Source of the DNA: Yamadazyma tenuis
Lineage: Eukaryota > Ascomycota > Pichiomycetes > Serinales > Debaryomycetaceae
DNA: 64,000 nucleotides
Reading direction: 5' to 3'
Assembly: GCF_029203305.1 (NCBI RefSeq)
Contig: NC_089461.1
Span: 1,736,001-1,800,000 of the forward strand
Position numbers and translations under genes: made by a program. The notes below the pieces were generated by a model, which saw nothing but the letters and a program-made list of their open reading frames with translations, did no database searches and was not told where the DNA came from. Of this stretch, positions 18,650-28,744 are shown in pieces (position 1 is the first letter of the stretch; the number at the start of each line of letters is the position of its first letter).

Positions 18650-20821
18650 TCAGAGCATATCATCTATCTCAGCCAACTTCTCAGCAAGCTCATCGAATTT
18701 GCCAAGGATGGGCACAAACATGTCATGAACGGGTGTTGACTTGCGTCTTGCAGCCAATATCTTGGAGTCCGGAGTGGTAGGTTTAGGCAAACTAGTCTGC
18801 GGTCTTAAAGGACTGGATTGGTCTTGGGGAAGATTGTCCAAGTCAGAACCGTGATCGAGATCGGCTAGAATATCACCGTATCCAGACCCTACTTCTTCAC
18901 CAAGAGCTTTATCGTCAAGAACTTTTTCCTTATCGTCAAGATATTTTTCTTTATCGTCAAAACCTTTGTATTCACCAAGATCCTCATCTTCATCGTTTTC
19001 TGCCACCAGGTCTCGCTGATCTTGGAATGAGAGGAGGTAGCTGTTCCGAGAATCATAGTCATCCAGGAGATATTTGTCTTCGGCAGTGCCAAACACCTGA
19101 TGGGTGTCTCTGTAGTCAAGATCTTCGTCATATCCATCAAGTTCGTTCTGGATATCTGAAGTAACTTGATTTAAACGAGTCAAAATTTCAGACCGGCGTA
19201 ACCGTTCAGACGTGGGGGTTTGGGTCCAGGTGTCTTTGTCGTCGAGGTATTCGTCGGTGAAATTGCCGTAGTCGTAGTCGTGTTCTTGAGGAGTCTTGTA
19301 GTTCTCAACAGGCGTAGCATCTTCGTTCTCTTCCGAAGACTTGCACTCGCCTGGAGTCCTATACTCAGGCGACACATTATCTTTGGCAAATATATTGAGC
19401 GGGGCCGGTATAGGAGTTTGATAGTCACTCTGAGGGGTGTCGGGAGTGATTTCGCTTAGGCTCATATCTTTGGGTGGCAGTGGAGAGCCTGAAGTTGATT
19501 TCCGCTTGGATATCACCAATGGACTCTCTGATGGGAACGTTTCACTGAGAATCTCTGACTTTTTATCGTCATCGGCGTGGATCTCTCTATGGATTTCCTC
19601 AATTTCAGGAATATTATAGTGACTAGGGAACTCTTCGTCTTCACCACCACTGTCACTATTCTCATTGAGTTCCAACACTCCTAAGTCTTCGAAAGTGACC
19701 AGCTTGTTGATCAATTGTTTGGTACCATCGCGAAGAATACTACCTGATCGAGATATAGTTGTATCGGGTGTCTTCTGGAAAATCACCGGAGACCCAAGTA
19801 CATTGTCTGAGCTGCTGGGGTTGGACGACACCAACAAATCTCTAGAAGACTTTTCGAGTTCTTCATTCTTAAAGCAGTTCAACCGAGCCAATCGTTCACC
19901 GTATGTTTCAAGACATTCAGCCGGCACAAACCCTATTTTCCCGTCTTCTTCGTCAGACAAAAGATACTCGTCTCCGGCTTCATTCAATTCTTGTTCACTT
20001 TTGTTCAAGTTTCGTTCGGTCGTCAACTGGACGCGTTCCTGTTTGGTAAGTTTCTTGATCAACCACCAGTAGTTATCCTGGTCGTTGATGAGATAAACAG
20101 GCTCATTTCTAGCAATTGAACAATGGGATGGATCTGGTCCCGAGAAGTCATATAGGCCGTAGAGCTTGCCTGGATCGATTTCTCGAGGAGGCGACCGTGG
20201 AGGAGATGGCATGTCATCGTCGTCCTCCGCATCGTCATAATCGTAGTCGTAATCGTCATCATCGAAGTTTTCGTCTTCTGGTTCTTCCTCAAAACTATCA
20301 TTGAAGAATATGCTACTATTTTTCCGGGTGGGGATCTCCAGTTCGTCACCCAGGCCAATTGCCAAAGGTTGGCGACCAAGATCAAGATCTGAATTATGCT
20401 GGTCGTTATGGTTCTGATCAAAGGAAAGAGGACTGGTTTCACGGGGCTCAGGCCCAGGCACCGCCCGCGACGGTAGCTTCTGGCTGGGGGTCTTGTCGAA
20501 GTTGGTGATGAAGTTGCGTTGTTGTCGTTGCTGGAACAATTCGTTGGGATTGAAGTCACTGTCGCTGTTTTTGATATAGTCCAAAACTGAAGACTGGATG
20601 GTTGCCTTGGATACGTCTGCCGACTTGGATACCACCACCGAGCCCTGCGATGCCGATGACTGATTAGAGGTGAATGAATGCTGGGTCTGGTTCGAGTATG
20701 TTGAGGAACTGTTCGAGAGGCTCGAGACCTTTCTAGCAATGGCATGAGGGCTTAGCAAGTGGGCCGAGTTGTCAGCCGTAGAGAGTAGCGGTGCTGACGA
20801 TGTGTATGGGTTGTGCAGCAT
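18650..20821 (-). CDS. BUD14: Bud14-type SH3 regulator of Glc7 phosphatase and formins
   Basis: 723 residues from ATG 20821. The N-terminus is low-complexity and Ser-rich. An SH3 domain spans about 225-330: KLYGLYDFSGPDPSHCSIARNE, NYWWLIKKLTKQERV, then GFVPAECLETYGERLARLNC. The SH3 contains an acidic, poorly conserved insert (about 275-300). A possible phosphatase-1 docking motif, KLVTF, follows about 50 residues after the SH3. The remainder is acidic and mostly disordered. In yeast Bud14 works with Kel1/2 at bud tips, restrains the formin Bnr1 and targets Glc7. A longer non-ATG reading upstream of 20821 is open but unsupported. Confidence 0.8.
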   Translation of the reverse strand: MLHNPYTSSAPLLSTADNSAHLLSPHAIARKVSSLSNSSSTYSNQTQHSFTSNQSSASQGSVVVSKSADVSKATIQSSVLDYIKNSDSDFNPNELFQQRQQRNFITNFDKTPSQKLPSRAVPGPEPRETSPLSFDQNHNDQHNSDLDLGRQPLAIGLGDELEIPTRKNSSIFFNDSFEEEPEDENFDDDDYDYDYDDAEDDDDMPSPPRSPPREIDPGKLYGLYDFSGPDPSHCSIARNEPVYLINDQDNYWWLIKKLTKQERVQLTTERNLNKSEQELNEAGDEYLLSDEEDGKIGFVPAECLETYGERLARLNCFKNEELEKSSRDLLVSSNPSSSDNVLGSPVIFQKTPDTTISRSGSILRDGTKQLINKLVTFEDLGVLELNENSDSGGEDEEFPSHYNIPEIEEIHREIHADDDKKSEILSETFPSESPLVISKRKSTSGSPLPPKDMSLSEITPDTPQSDYQTPIPAPLNIFAKDNVSPEYRTPGECKSSEENEDATPVENYKTPQEHDYDYGNFTDEYLDDKDTWTQTPTSERLRRSEILTRLNQVTSDIQNELDGYDEDLDYRDTHQVFGTAEDKYLLDDYDSRNSYLLSFQDQRDLVAENDEDEDLGEYKGFDDKEKYLDDKEKVLDDKALGEEVGSGYGDILADLDHGSDLDNLPQDQSSPLRPQTSLPKPTTPDSKILAARRKSTPVHDMFVPILGKFDELAEKLAEIDDML

Positions 20822-22236
20822 TGGGGGTTGTGGATAGGGAGTTTGTGGATACAAACTGGATCTGATTTAAGGAAAATGGGATTGAGATGGGGGAACAAGC
20901 TGGGGGATCTGAGGTTTTGGAATTGGTGCTTTAGGTTAGTGAGAACAAAAACAGCTAGAGGGCAGCGGGTAAAATGGGCGGGAATGATATGCCAAATGTA
21001 ATGCCCTCGCTAGCGTTGTCCTTTTGCAAAGTATAGGTTTTTCACTAGTAGGAATTCCTTGCGCGTTTTTTCTCTACGTTTTACCACGAAATGATGACAC
21101 AAAGCGGCTTTAGGAGCGTGAAACAGCCAGCAGTAGGCGATGTACTCGCGTGTTTTTTTTTTGCAATTGAAGAGGTAAGGTTCTACGGACGGGTTGGTTG
21201 TCTAGAGGGAACAGAGGTAATGGGTATACATTTTTTTTTGGGCCCAAGAAGGTATATTTTGAGTGGTTTTTAAGGTGTTTTAAAACATGTCTGGCTGGTG
21301 GAGATTCGCGTGCCTAAATCTTTTGTTTTGATCGGAGCCTGCTTTACATGGGTCAGAACTTCGGTGGGTGTATGGGTCAGACCCGTACACCGAGCGAAAA
21401 GTGCTAGATATAGAGACTTCAAGCTCAAGAATGTTTGAAGCTGCAATCTCAATTCCTGTAGTCAATATACAAAGTAGTACCAATCATTCTGCTAAAGCCT
21501 CATCGATTTGTGAAGCAAGAGCGCCCTTTTAAGTGAGCCAAAAATACCATTGATCAGCGTCTTTGATACAAAAATCAAAGATACTTACCATTTTTTTCGA
21601 CTTCCTCCTCATTCTAATAAAACACGCCAAGATTTTAATATTGATTGTGAAGGCCAATATTTCCCTTCAGTTTCGCCAAAATAAAAAAACCATTAAGAAC
21701 AAAAAAGAATCAGTTTCGACGTTTTTATCTTCTAGTTATATATTGGGGTAAAAAAACCTGAAGACCCCGTACACTAATGAGACTCAAAGTCTCAAAGTCT
21801 CATTGCAGTTTACTAATTACATTTTAACTTTTTGCTTCATCTTATCAGGACACTAAAAAGCGTCTGCGCGATCTGAAACCTCTATTTGTGAACTTGATGA
21901 CTATTGCAAAGTAATTGCTTATTCGATTTTAGGGGATATTCATATTTACATCCTTTTTATTCATGGGAGTTCACCCAGGCTACAGTATCCTGGGGATGTT
22001 TGCCAGTATAGCTATGACTGCGACTTCAGGGTTACTGAAGGTGCTAAGAATAACGCACCAACTACAAAATTAAAATATAAGTATTATCCACTGGTTGTGA
22101 ATGTATAGATATTAAAATATAAGTTTTGATATACCCTCCAGCACGGTGGGCGCTTGATGCTTTACTGGCACCACCACATATCACGTGTTGGAGGCATAGG
22201 TATATGATGACTGGCACCTCAAGTATGCTTAGGAAA
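20822..22236. other. 1.4 kb gene-poor, AT-rich gap between BUD14 and FTR1
   Basis: No ORF of substance and no tRNA boxes. Visible structure: a near-palindrome at 21361-21393 (TCGGTG..TATGGGTC / GACCCGTACACCGA), several T-runs, a small hairpin near 21580 (CTTTGATacaaaaATCAAAG), a triplet of AGTCTCA units at about 21784-21803, and a duplicated ATTAAAATATAAG near 22070 and 22112. It should include the BUD14 promoter and FTR1 terminator. An unannotated non-coding RNA or an origin is possible but not shown. Confidence 0.45.
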
Positions 22237-23481
22237 CTATGCCCTGTGCAACAACTGGTGGCTTTCTAGACGCTCAAGATCCACTGATGGATTACTCTGC
22301 AAATCCTCGTATGGAGCATCAAAATCATGATCTTTCTGGTGGGCGTGGCTTTCTTGTATGTACCGGTACAACTTGATGCGTTTCTTAATGCGTTTGATTT
22401 GGAATCGAATAGGAATCAATGGCAAGTATCCGTGTCTTTCTTCAAACAACTTGCTTTCCAACCACAAGGATACTACCAACCAGTACACTATATAAGAACC
22501 CACACTACCATAGGTAGCACTGTTGGTCCAGCCAAAAATGGCGTTGAACACCATCCACCAACCATCGGTCAACCCGTTGCAGCAATTGACATGCCACACA
22601 CTGGTGGAGATGTCGTAGGAACCAGGCCCACTGCCAGTCTCGCTCACATCAAAACCATCGCATCTCCGCACAAACCGCTCAAGCTCCAAGAACCACACTC
22701 CACGGCTCATAAGCCCAGCACTCACGGTGTACAAAAAGCACGTCAGAATAATCAAAAAGTACTGCAACGACAACTTGTTTCCTCCTTTATACAAAAGGTA
22801 TCCGATGGCCGACCCGAGAATAATCCCTGACATGATCGAAAGTGGTAACGAGGTGAGAGGGTTGGAAACGCCCATTCCACCCACGAACACCACCGCTTCC
22901 AAGCCTTCTCTCAAAGTGGTGATGAATGGCAAAATGGCAAGAAAGTACCGTTTTCTCAACCCAGGTGAGCCACTACGGCCACGGGCGGGGCCTGCGACCA
23001 ACTGGTCGACCCGGTCTTCGGGGGTATCGGCGTCAGCGTCCTCGTCCGGCAGTGGCCGCTGGATCTGCTTGTTGGAGTCATAAGCATCTCCCAACTTCAT
23101 CCACCACTTAACCTTCATGATCTTATTGATACGAAGCAAGCCTAAGCCCATGATGGTGATTATGGCACTGGAAAGAAGGGAAAACACCCCTTCCCATAAC
23201 CTCTCGGTAAGAGACCAGTAGTCCTTACCGATATAATAGAAGGCGGTGATGAATACCAAACCTATGAAAAGACAGATGGCGAGACCCGAAATGGCACCCA
23301 CCCACACTTGGAGCTTGAGCTTGCGCTGGAGCTCCGTGTCGGCCGGCGAGGGGGTGGTTGACGGTCCATTATTTTGGTTTATGAATGACAAAAGCACAGA
23401 TATGATGATGGCCGTTTCCAACGTCTCTCTCAAGATGATGAAGAAGATCTGGATGGAAAAGTATGCCTCAAGCTCAAACAT
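22237..23481 (-). CDS. FTR1: High-affinity iron permease
   Basis: 414 residues. The Ftr1 family moves Fe3+ made by a multicopper oxidase (Fet3) across the plasma membrane. It starts FELEAYFSIQIFFIILRETLETA; the family's signature REGLE appears as LREGLEAVVFVGGMG near residue 190, with the first version RETLE near residue 18. About seven TM segments are visible. The cytosolic loop after the third TM is enriched in Asp/Pro (DEDADADTPEDRV). FET3 is not present in this window. Regulation by iron is expected from the family, but no clear GATA-type site was found in the short upstream gap. Confidence 0.95.
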   Translation of the reverse strand: MFELEAYFSIQIFFIILRETLETAIIISVLLSFINQNNGPSTTPSPADTELQRKLKLQVWVGAISGLAICLFIGLVFITAFYYIGKDYWSLTERLWEGVFSLLSSAIITIMGLGLLRINKIMKVKWWMKLGDAYDSNKQIQRPLPDEDADADTPEDRVDQLVAGPARGRSGSPGLRKRYFLAILPFITTLREGLEAVVFVGGMGVSNPLTSLPLSIMSGIILGSAIGYLLYKGGNKLSLQYFLIILTCFLYTVSAGLMSRGVWFLELERFVRRCDGFDVSETGSGPGSYDISTSVWHVNCCNGLTDGWWMVFNAIFGWTNSATYGSVGSYIVYWLVVSLWLESKLFEERHGYLPLIPIRFQIKRIKKRIKLYRYIQESHAHQKDHDFDAPYEDLQSNPSVDLERLESHQLLHRA

Positions 23482-23816
23482 GGCTGTGAAGTAACGGGGT
23501 TATGCAGTTTGGAGTCGGGGGGACTGGAACACAAAAGTCGACCAGTTTGTTTTATACGAGTGGTGCAAGAATTTGATCCAGTTTTCTCGATGGTATCGCG
23601 GTTGAGTGCGCGAACCAGGAGAGTCTTGGCCTCAAGGGAACGGCTATGCAGTGTATTAAACAATATATTCTAGGGCTAGAGACGAGAGAAGGCGGGATAA
23701 AAAGGACTTGGGGGAGTCCGTTTATACGGACTTCTACCTCACCATCAGTTTGTACTGATTTCCACTTCACCTTCCATTTGTACAACTTCTACTCACCTTC
23801 CTCTCTCGTTAGTGGT
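23482..23816. other. FTR1-NPC2 gap with alternative hairpins
   Basis: 335 bases, the FTR1 promoter. GGACT (23704-23708), AGTCC (23715-23719) and CGGACT (23727-23732) allow AGTCC to pair with either neighbour; the right-hand pairing AGTCCG/CGGACT is perfect with a TTTATA loop. The last 80 bases hold imperfect repeats of ACTTC(T)ACCTTCC. No gene was recognised. Confidence 0.45.
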
Positions 23817-24431
23817 TCAAGCAGCAGGAAATTCAACAGTCCCACTCAAACAGGTGATAAATTCATCGTCCTTGGTGTACGCCCGGGCCGTGACAATATA
23901 CTTTCCTGGAGGCACTTCCAGCGGAATCTCCACCTCCTTGATAATGATATGCTGGCCGGCAGCAATAGGACATTCCAAGTCAACAGCAGAAATCTCCTCA
24001 CAGATATCAAACGTCTGGTGCAACAACTTGATGAAGCCGTACCTTACGTCGACCTCGACGTACGCACCGTCCTCAATGTCGATATCCAAATACCCTTTGG
24101 CGATGATAGTCAAGTTTTCACCTCTCAAAGGGGGATTGGGCTCTAAAATGACGCTCTGCAAGTTCAAGAGCTGGGCCTCGGTGACGTCACATTGGACTAG
24201 CGGCGAGTCTCCGGGAATGGGTCTGTCGTTGCCGGGGATTCCTCCTGGCAACTTGAGTTCAATGGCGAAACCCGAGTCTGTGGCAGGGGCAGGGTCAACG
24301 GCAATTGGCGAGTCTTGCAACAGGAAAAAGGAAGCCAAGTTATTGGCGTAGGTTTGGAGAGAAGGAACGATGGACAAGCCGTTGGCGGACGCCCAGGTGG
24401 CGGCCACGGCGAATTTAGTGAAAGAAACCAT
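23817..24431 (-). CDS. NPC2: ML-domain sterol/phospholipid transfer protein Npc2
   Basis: 204 residues. Npc2 carries sterols or anionic phospholipids in the vacuole lumen and hands them to Ncr1. It begins with a likely signal peptide (MVSFTKFAVAATWASANG). The ML domain is at about 65-200, with cysteines in VQCDVTE, DICEEI, LECPIA and ITCLSG that fit the conserved disulfides, an NPPLRGENLTI strand and a VPPGKYIVTARAYTKD block near the end. This is the length of fungal phosphatidylglycerol/phosphatidylinositol transfer proteins. ATG at 24431. Confidence 0.93.
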   Translation of the reverse strand: MVSFTKFAVAATWASANGLSIVPSLQTYANNLASFFLLQDSPIAVDPAPATDSGFAIELKLPGGIPGNDRPIPGDSPLVQCDVTEAQLLNLQSVILEPNPPLRGENLTIIAKGYLDIDIEDGAYVEVDVRYGFIKLLHQTFDICEEISAVDLECPIAAGQHIIIKEVEIPLEVPPGKYIVTARAYTKDDEFITCLSGTVEFPAA

Positions 24432-24550
24432 GATGTTGAGGAGTGACTTATCCCCTAAAATATTTCGCGAAGTGGCTGGAGTTGCGATTGTTGCGAAATC
24501 GGAGTGCAGGAAGGCATGAAATTGGGAAGAAGAATGTGAATTGAGTTTGA

Positions 24551-24645
24551 TTAATACGTTCTCTGGTGAATGATCAATACGTTCTCTGGTGAATGATTAA
24601 TACGATTCTCTGGCTGATTGATGCAATACTCCGGTAATGATTGAT
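24551..24645. repeat. 23-25 bp tandem repeat upstream of NPC2
   Basis: Units of the type AATACGTTCTCTGGTGAATGA occur at 24551-24573 and 24574-24596 (nearly identical), then decay at 24597-24621 (TTAATACGATTCTCTGGCTGATTGA) and from 24622 (TGCAATACTCCGGTAATGATTGA). They lie in the 296-base gap between NPC2 and the VSB1 3' end. Confidence 0.85.
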
Positions 24646-24727
24646 ATGATACTTGTACAAATACACATTGATAGAGGATAAGGATCATGCTATTATTATG
24701 AAGAAGTAAAGTCACATTAGAGTCTGC

Positions 24728-27700
24728 TCACGAGATAACCAAATTGGCCGTCATGGTGTCAAAGCGCTCGCGCGTCAACTTGTTCTGGATGATGAGGAGC
24801 TCGTTATATATCTTGTATCCATTTGCTGTTTGCAACAATTCGGTGAGCTTGGACTGCGAAAGTTTCCAGGCCACCGAGTCACTCACAGTGGTATAACTGA
24901 TTTCCCGTGAGTGAGACACCTCAAAGAGATCACCAAATGCCGTCATCGGCAATATGCTGGAGTGTAACTCGGTTTCGTCGCTCTCAAACCGGAGAAGCGA
25001 CTTAATCAAGCCTGTTTCCACAATGAAAAATGCTGGTTTGTTGGTTGAAGTGTCGTAGAACGTAAAGTTCTCAGGAATTTGTTCCTTGACAAAGTAGTCG
25101 GTCAATTGGGACCAGAACTCCGCGTCCTTATCGGACAATCCCTGGAACGTGAGCATGAGCAACGGCAAGGGCTGTTTTTTGAACAGAGTGTCGTTCGAGT
25201 TAAAGTATTTGTTTTGAGACGTTTGATGCGATTTGACCGTCCTGGTGGCCGCCTGGTACACCTGAGTAGTTCTGGGAGTGGTGCCAAGCGAGGCGTCGAA
25301 GGCACTCATGGGGGTTTTGGCTGCTACTATCGACTTGTGGCGAGTCATCCCCAAGACATCGTAGCTGGACGAATCCCCACCGTGGGCCAACTCCTTCTGC
25401 CGGATGACGTTTTTGTAGGTTGCCAAGAACGAGCTCTCGCACCACTCCAAAGCGTAGTTCAAGGTGCTGAACAACTGGAGACTGAGAGCATTGTCGGTGT
25501 CCCAGAGGCCGGCATCGCGCAACGCCTTGACGGTCTCATCATTGTCCACCACCGACGAGATGATCAACTGGGTCTCGAACTCGTTGGCCAAGTTCAAGAT
25601 CCGCCTGAAGCCCTCACAGGCGGAAAAGTCAATCGATACGATTCCCTTCATGTCGAGAATCAAAAACTTGACTGGGTCTCTCTTGAAGTTGTCCACCTCA
25701 AACCGCGACCGAATGGACGCTTCCACTCCACCAATGGACCCGAAGAACAACGTTCCTTGGAGCTTGACGACACAGATCTGGTTGCCCACGTCCTTCAAGA
25801 ACTCCTGCTGTTTGGGGTGTCTCAACACGGTCGACCGGGCCACCACACCGGTGTAAATGCCCTGCACCACGGGGGTGGTGGCAGCCTCAACCACAAACGA
25901 AAGACATGCCAACAAGATTCCGGCCAATACCCCGTACACAAAATCCCAAGCTCCCATGACCACCACGATGATGATGATGGTGTAATATTCGATCTTGGTC
26001 AAGCGGCCGCGAGTATCGTACAACGCTTCTTTTAACAATTCGTACCCGAGCAAGTAGATGAGCAGGCCCACCACACAAACAGGAATGAAGCCAATGACGA
26101 CGGGGCCGACCATCATCACCCCGGCGGTGGCCACCGCAAGGAGCACGCCCGCGAGCCGGTCGTCGGCCCCTGCCCGGATGAAGAGCACCGAGTTGGTGTA
26201 TACCAAGTAGTTTTGGATCGATCCCACGAGTCCCGAAAGCACGTTCGAGTATCCATGGGCCACCAATTCCCGGTCCACATCGACCTGGTCCATGTTGACG
26301 GTGACGGCGAGGGCCGGGACGTTGATGGGAACGTGGAGAATTCCAAAGAACGTGAGGGCCAACATGGTGGGGATCTGGCGCACAATACACCACCAGTCGA
26401 CCAATCCAAACCGGTAGTATTCGTAGAAACCGTACCACGGCTCGTCGTCATCGACCGACGGGAACACCCACCCAGCGACACGGGCCGTACTCAACGACCA
26501 CCACGGCACTGCCGCCACAACCACGTGGAACACCACAAAAACCCCGATGAAAAACATTGGTACGATCAACGAGTTATGGTATTTGGTTTGGATGGCGATG
26601 AGAATGGCCGTGAGCACAAATGGTACAAACCATTGAAGAAACGTCTGGACCGACCCGAAAAGCACCCGGAAAGTGTCAAGATGGTACAGAAACTCACCGT
26701 CAAGACGCAGCGACACCTGGATGCCTGTGACCACCAAAAAGTATCCGACTCCGCCAATGCACCCTACCAAGATATGACGTGGGAAAAACCCCACGAGCGA
26801 GCCCAACTTGAGTTTTCCAAGCACGTAGAAAATGAGGCCGGTGACGACAGACGAGATGGCGTACGTCACGATGGTGGTGGCGATGACGGTGTCATTGTTG
26901 GAGCCGTTACCGATTTCAGCCAAAATCGATGAGGCCATCGCGTGGAAAAACGGCGTCACCTCAATCATTTCGGACCCAATTCCACTGCGGAAGGCCGAGC
27001 CACCGAGCGAGTACACGAGCTGTGACACGATGCACGACACGTAGAACATCGAGAGCCCGGACGGCCCCATGGCCGCAAATACTGGCTCACTTACGGGGAA
27101 CATGATCATTCCATACGATAACCCGTCCAAGATGTTGAGAAGGGTTCCGAGAAACACGGCGGGGATATAACGCACAGGTCGGAGGGCGTGGTGGAGCCAC
27201 TGCGACCGCCGTACGGGCTGGACGGTGCCGGGGCCGTAGTCGTCTTCGTGGGCGAAGGGGTTGGAGGTTGAAAAGTACTTTGCGTAAGACCCCTTGAGGA
27301 GGTGGGAGTCATCACTAAGCGACCCCACCACATCTGAACCCGGGTCAGTAGGGTCCTGGCCATCGTACTCGCCCTGGATCTCAATGGCGGCGGTGGGCGA
27401 AACATACTCGTCGTGGAACGAGTCGTCCAGGAAATCGGGGCCAGCAGCGCTATCGTCAGAAAAGTTGTCTTCCATGACACCAATGTTGGCAGAGCTGGCG
27501 GTCTGCTCGTCTACCTGGAAGGTGGAGTGCACGGCGGGCGACGAGATGCTGGAGCGGCGGTTGGGGTTGACAGACCCAGAAATCACATAACTTCTGCCGC
27601 CAAACTCAAATGGACCTGGTGACGGGGAATTGACCGGCACGGCGCCCAGCGCGGTTCCAAGTGGTGTGTTGGGTCCCACGGACGTTTTGCGGTACGCGGC

Positions 27701-27757
27701 TTGCTGCTGGGAGAACGAGGTGGTTCTGGAGGTGAAGGAATTTCCCGAGTAGCTCAT
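24728..27757 (-). CDS. VSB1: SulP-STAS-cNMP-binding vacuolar membrane transporter, Vsb1-like
   Basis: 1,009 residues. It matches the S. cerevisiae YGR125W/Vsb1 layout: a Ser-rich N-terminal region (about 1-190), a multi-TM SulP core (about 200-640, with a YGMIMFP segment and many Val/Ile-rich helices), a STAS domain at about 670-780 (VVKLQGTLFFGSIGGVEAS and LILDMKGIVSIDFSACEG), and a C-terminal cyclic-nucleotide-binding-like domain at about 880-1000. Vsb1 supports vacuolar storage of arginine and other basic amino acids. The start is ATG 27757 (MSYSGNSFTS). It is a large gene, divergent from NNF1. Confidence 0.88.
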   Translation of the reverse strand: MSYSGNSFTSRTTSFSQQQAAYRKTSVGPNTPLGTALGAVPVNSPSPGPFEFGGRSYVISGSVNPNRRSSISSPAVHSTFQVDEQTASSANIGVMEDNFSDDSAAGPDFLDDSFHDEYVSPTAAIEIQGEYDGQDPTDPGSDVVGSLSDDSHLLKGSYAKYFSTSNPFAHEDDYGPGTVQPVRRSQWLHHALRPVRYIPAVFLGTLLNILDGLSYGMIMFPVSEPVFAAMGPSGLSMFYVSCIVSQLVYSLGGSAFRSGIGSEMIEVTPFFHAMASSILAEIGNGSNNDTVIATTIVTYAISSVVTGLIFYVLGKLKLGSLVGFFPRHILVGCIGGVGYFLVVTGIQVSLRLDGEFLYHLDTFRVLFGSVQTFLQWFVPFVLTAILIAIQTKYHNSLIVPMFFIGVFVVFHVVVAAVPWWSLSTARVAGWVFPSVDDDEPWYGFYEYYRFGLVDWWCIVRQIPTMLALTFFGILHVPINVPALAVTVNMDQVDVDRELVAHGYSNVLSGLVGSIQNYLVYTNSVLFIRAGADDRLAGVLLAVATAGVMMVGPVVIGFIPVCVVGLLIYLLGYELLKEALYDTRGRLTKIEYYTIIIIVVVMGAWDFVYGVLAGILLACLSFVVEAATTPVVQGIYTGVVARSTVLRHPKQQEFLKDVGNQICVVKLQGTLFFGSIGGVEASIRSRFEVDNFKRDPVKFLILDMKGIVSIDFSACEGFRRILNLANEFETQLIISSVVDNDETVKALRDAGLWDTDNALSLQLFSTLNYALEWCESSFLATYKNVIRQKELAHGGDSSSYDVLGMTRHKSIVAAKTPMSAFDASLGTTPRTTQVYQAATRTVKSHQTSQNKYFNSNDTLFKKQPLPLLMLTFQGLSDKDAEFWSQLTDYFVKEQIPENFTFYDTSTNKPAFFIVETGLIKSLLRFESDETELHSSILPMTAFGDLFEVSHSREISYTTVSDSVAWKLSQSKLTELLQTANGYKIYNELLIIQNKLTRERFDTMTANLVIS

Positions 27758-28052
27758 GATGAGGAAATTGGAAAAGTGCGGATGCCACAATATTTATGCG
27801 ATGATTTGCAGCACAATAGCAGCCACCACAAAAACGTGAACATGGGGGGGAGCAGAAGCAGAGGAGGCGGTAGCACGGGCGAAGAGGGAAGTGAAGGTGC
27901 CATTGTGGCCAGCCAGTGGCCGCTGTATCCAAGGTCCACTCTTCTCTGCTGCTCGCTTCGTTGTCGCTTGTGCTCTCTCGCTTCTCACGTGAAGAATATT
28001 TTTTTGTGTGAGGATTTTTGTGCGCGCTTGTTTATTCAGTTGTTTATTCACC
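27758..28052. promoter_or_regulatory. Divergent VSB1-NNF1 promoter with CACGTG
   Basis: 295 bases shared by two divergent genes. TCTCACGTGAAG contains the E-box CACGTG at 27986-27991, 62 bases before the NNF1 ATG. CACGTG is the core of Cbf1-type sites in yeasts; binding here is not shown. TTTGCAGCAC near 27807 resembles the GCTGCAAA motif seen in other gaps. Confidence 0.5.
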
Positions 28053-28640
28053 ATGGACACCTTTGACAAGATAAGGTACGAACGGCTTCGGCTCGTGTGC
28101 ACTCGGGCTCTCGAGGAGTCTATCAAGAAATCACTCGACATCGAGCTGATCAAGAAGTGCTACCCCACAGTCGCCGGCACCAGCCAAGGTGAACTGGTGC
28201 TTGAACTGGCGCGGTCTCAAATCATCGACTTCTGGTTCAATAATTCCATTAGAGAGTTTGATCTCATATTCCAGGAGCGGGACTTGCATAACAAGCTTGA
28301 CCTGCTTGATGAGATCATCCATCTGGCGAAAGTCCGAGGGATCAATGGAGAGAATGCCATTGAAATCGACAAACTTACACCCAGGGAGATCATTGAGGCC
28401 AACAAGAGCCACAAACGGAATGAGACCGTGCAGTCGTTGCGGTTGATATATAACCAGTTGTGTATCGATAACTTGCAGTATTTCAAGGAGTTATCGGCGT
28501 TGGTGACGGAAAGTAATGAGCTCAAGGCACAGATATATGATAATGCGCTGACCTTGAACCAGGAGTTGCAGGTGTTGAAGGACGATACCACGAGCGAGCG
28601 AGTGAACGAGTTGTTGGAGTTAGTGGGAGACGATATATAG
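28053..28640 (+). CDS. NNF1: Kinetochore MIND/Mis12-complex subunit Nnf1
   Basis: 195 residues, mostly alpha-helical. The N-terminal block YERLRLVCTRALEESIKKSLDIELIKKCYPTV is typical of Nnf1 (human PMF1). The protein forms the MIND complex with Mtw1, Dsn1 and Nsl1 and links centromere-bound proteins to microtubule-binding Ndc80. Heptad-like hydrophobics run from about 70 to 190. The ATG at 28053 (MDTFDK) is preferred; an open non-ATG extension before it is ignored. Confidence 0.82.
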   Translation: MDTFDKIRYERLRLVCTRALEESIKKSLDIELIKKCYPTVAGTSQGELVLELARSQIIDFWFNNSIREFDLIFQERDLHNKLDLLDEIIHLAKVRGINGENAIEIDKLTPREIIEANKSHKRNETVQSLRLIYNQLCIDNLQYFKELSALVTESNELKAQIYDNALTLNQELQVLKDDTTSERVNELLELVGDDI

Positions 28641-28744
28641 AGATGGAGAGAATGGGATTCTATCAGAGTATTGAGGAAAATAATTTCTAAAGTCTACCAT
28701 GAATATCCGCAAGTATGAGATAATGATAATATATTATGTACAAG

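Noticed and set aside
20822..20854. Upstream extension of BUD14
   Set aside because: It begins at TTG and adds only 11 Pro/Gln-rich residues; no intron signal supports a hidden first exon.
25079..26035. 318-codon open frame opposite VSB1
   Set aside because: Antisense to a strongly recognised transporter, with His/Gly/Arg-rich composition typical of a reversed membrane gene.
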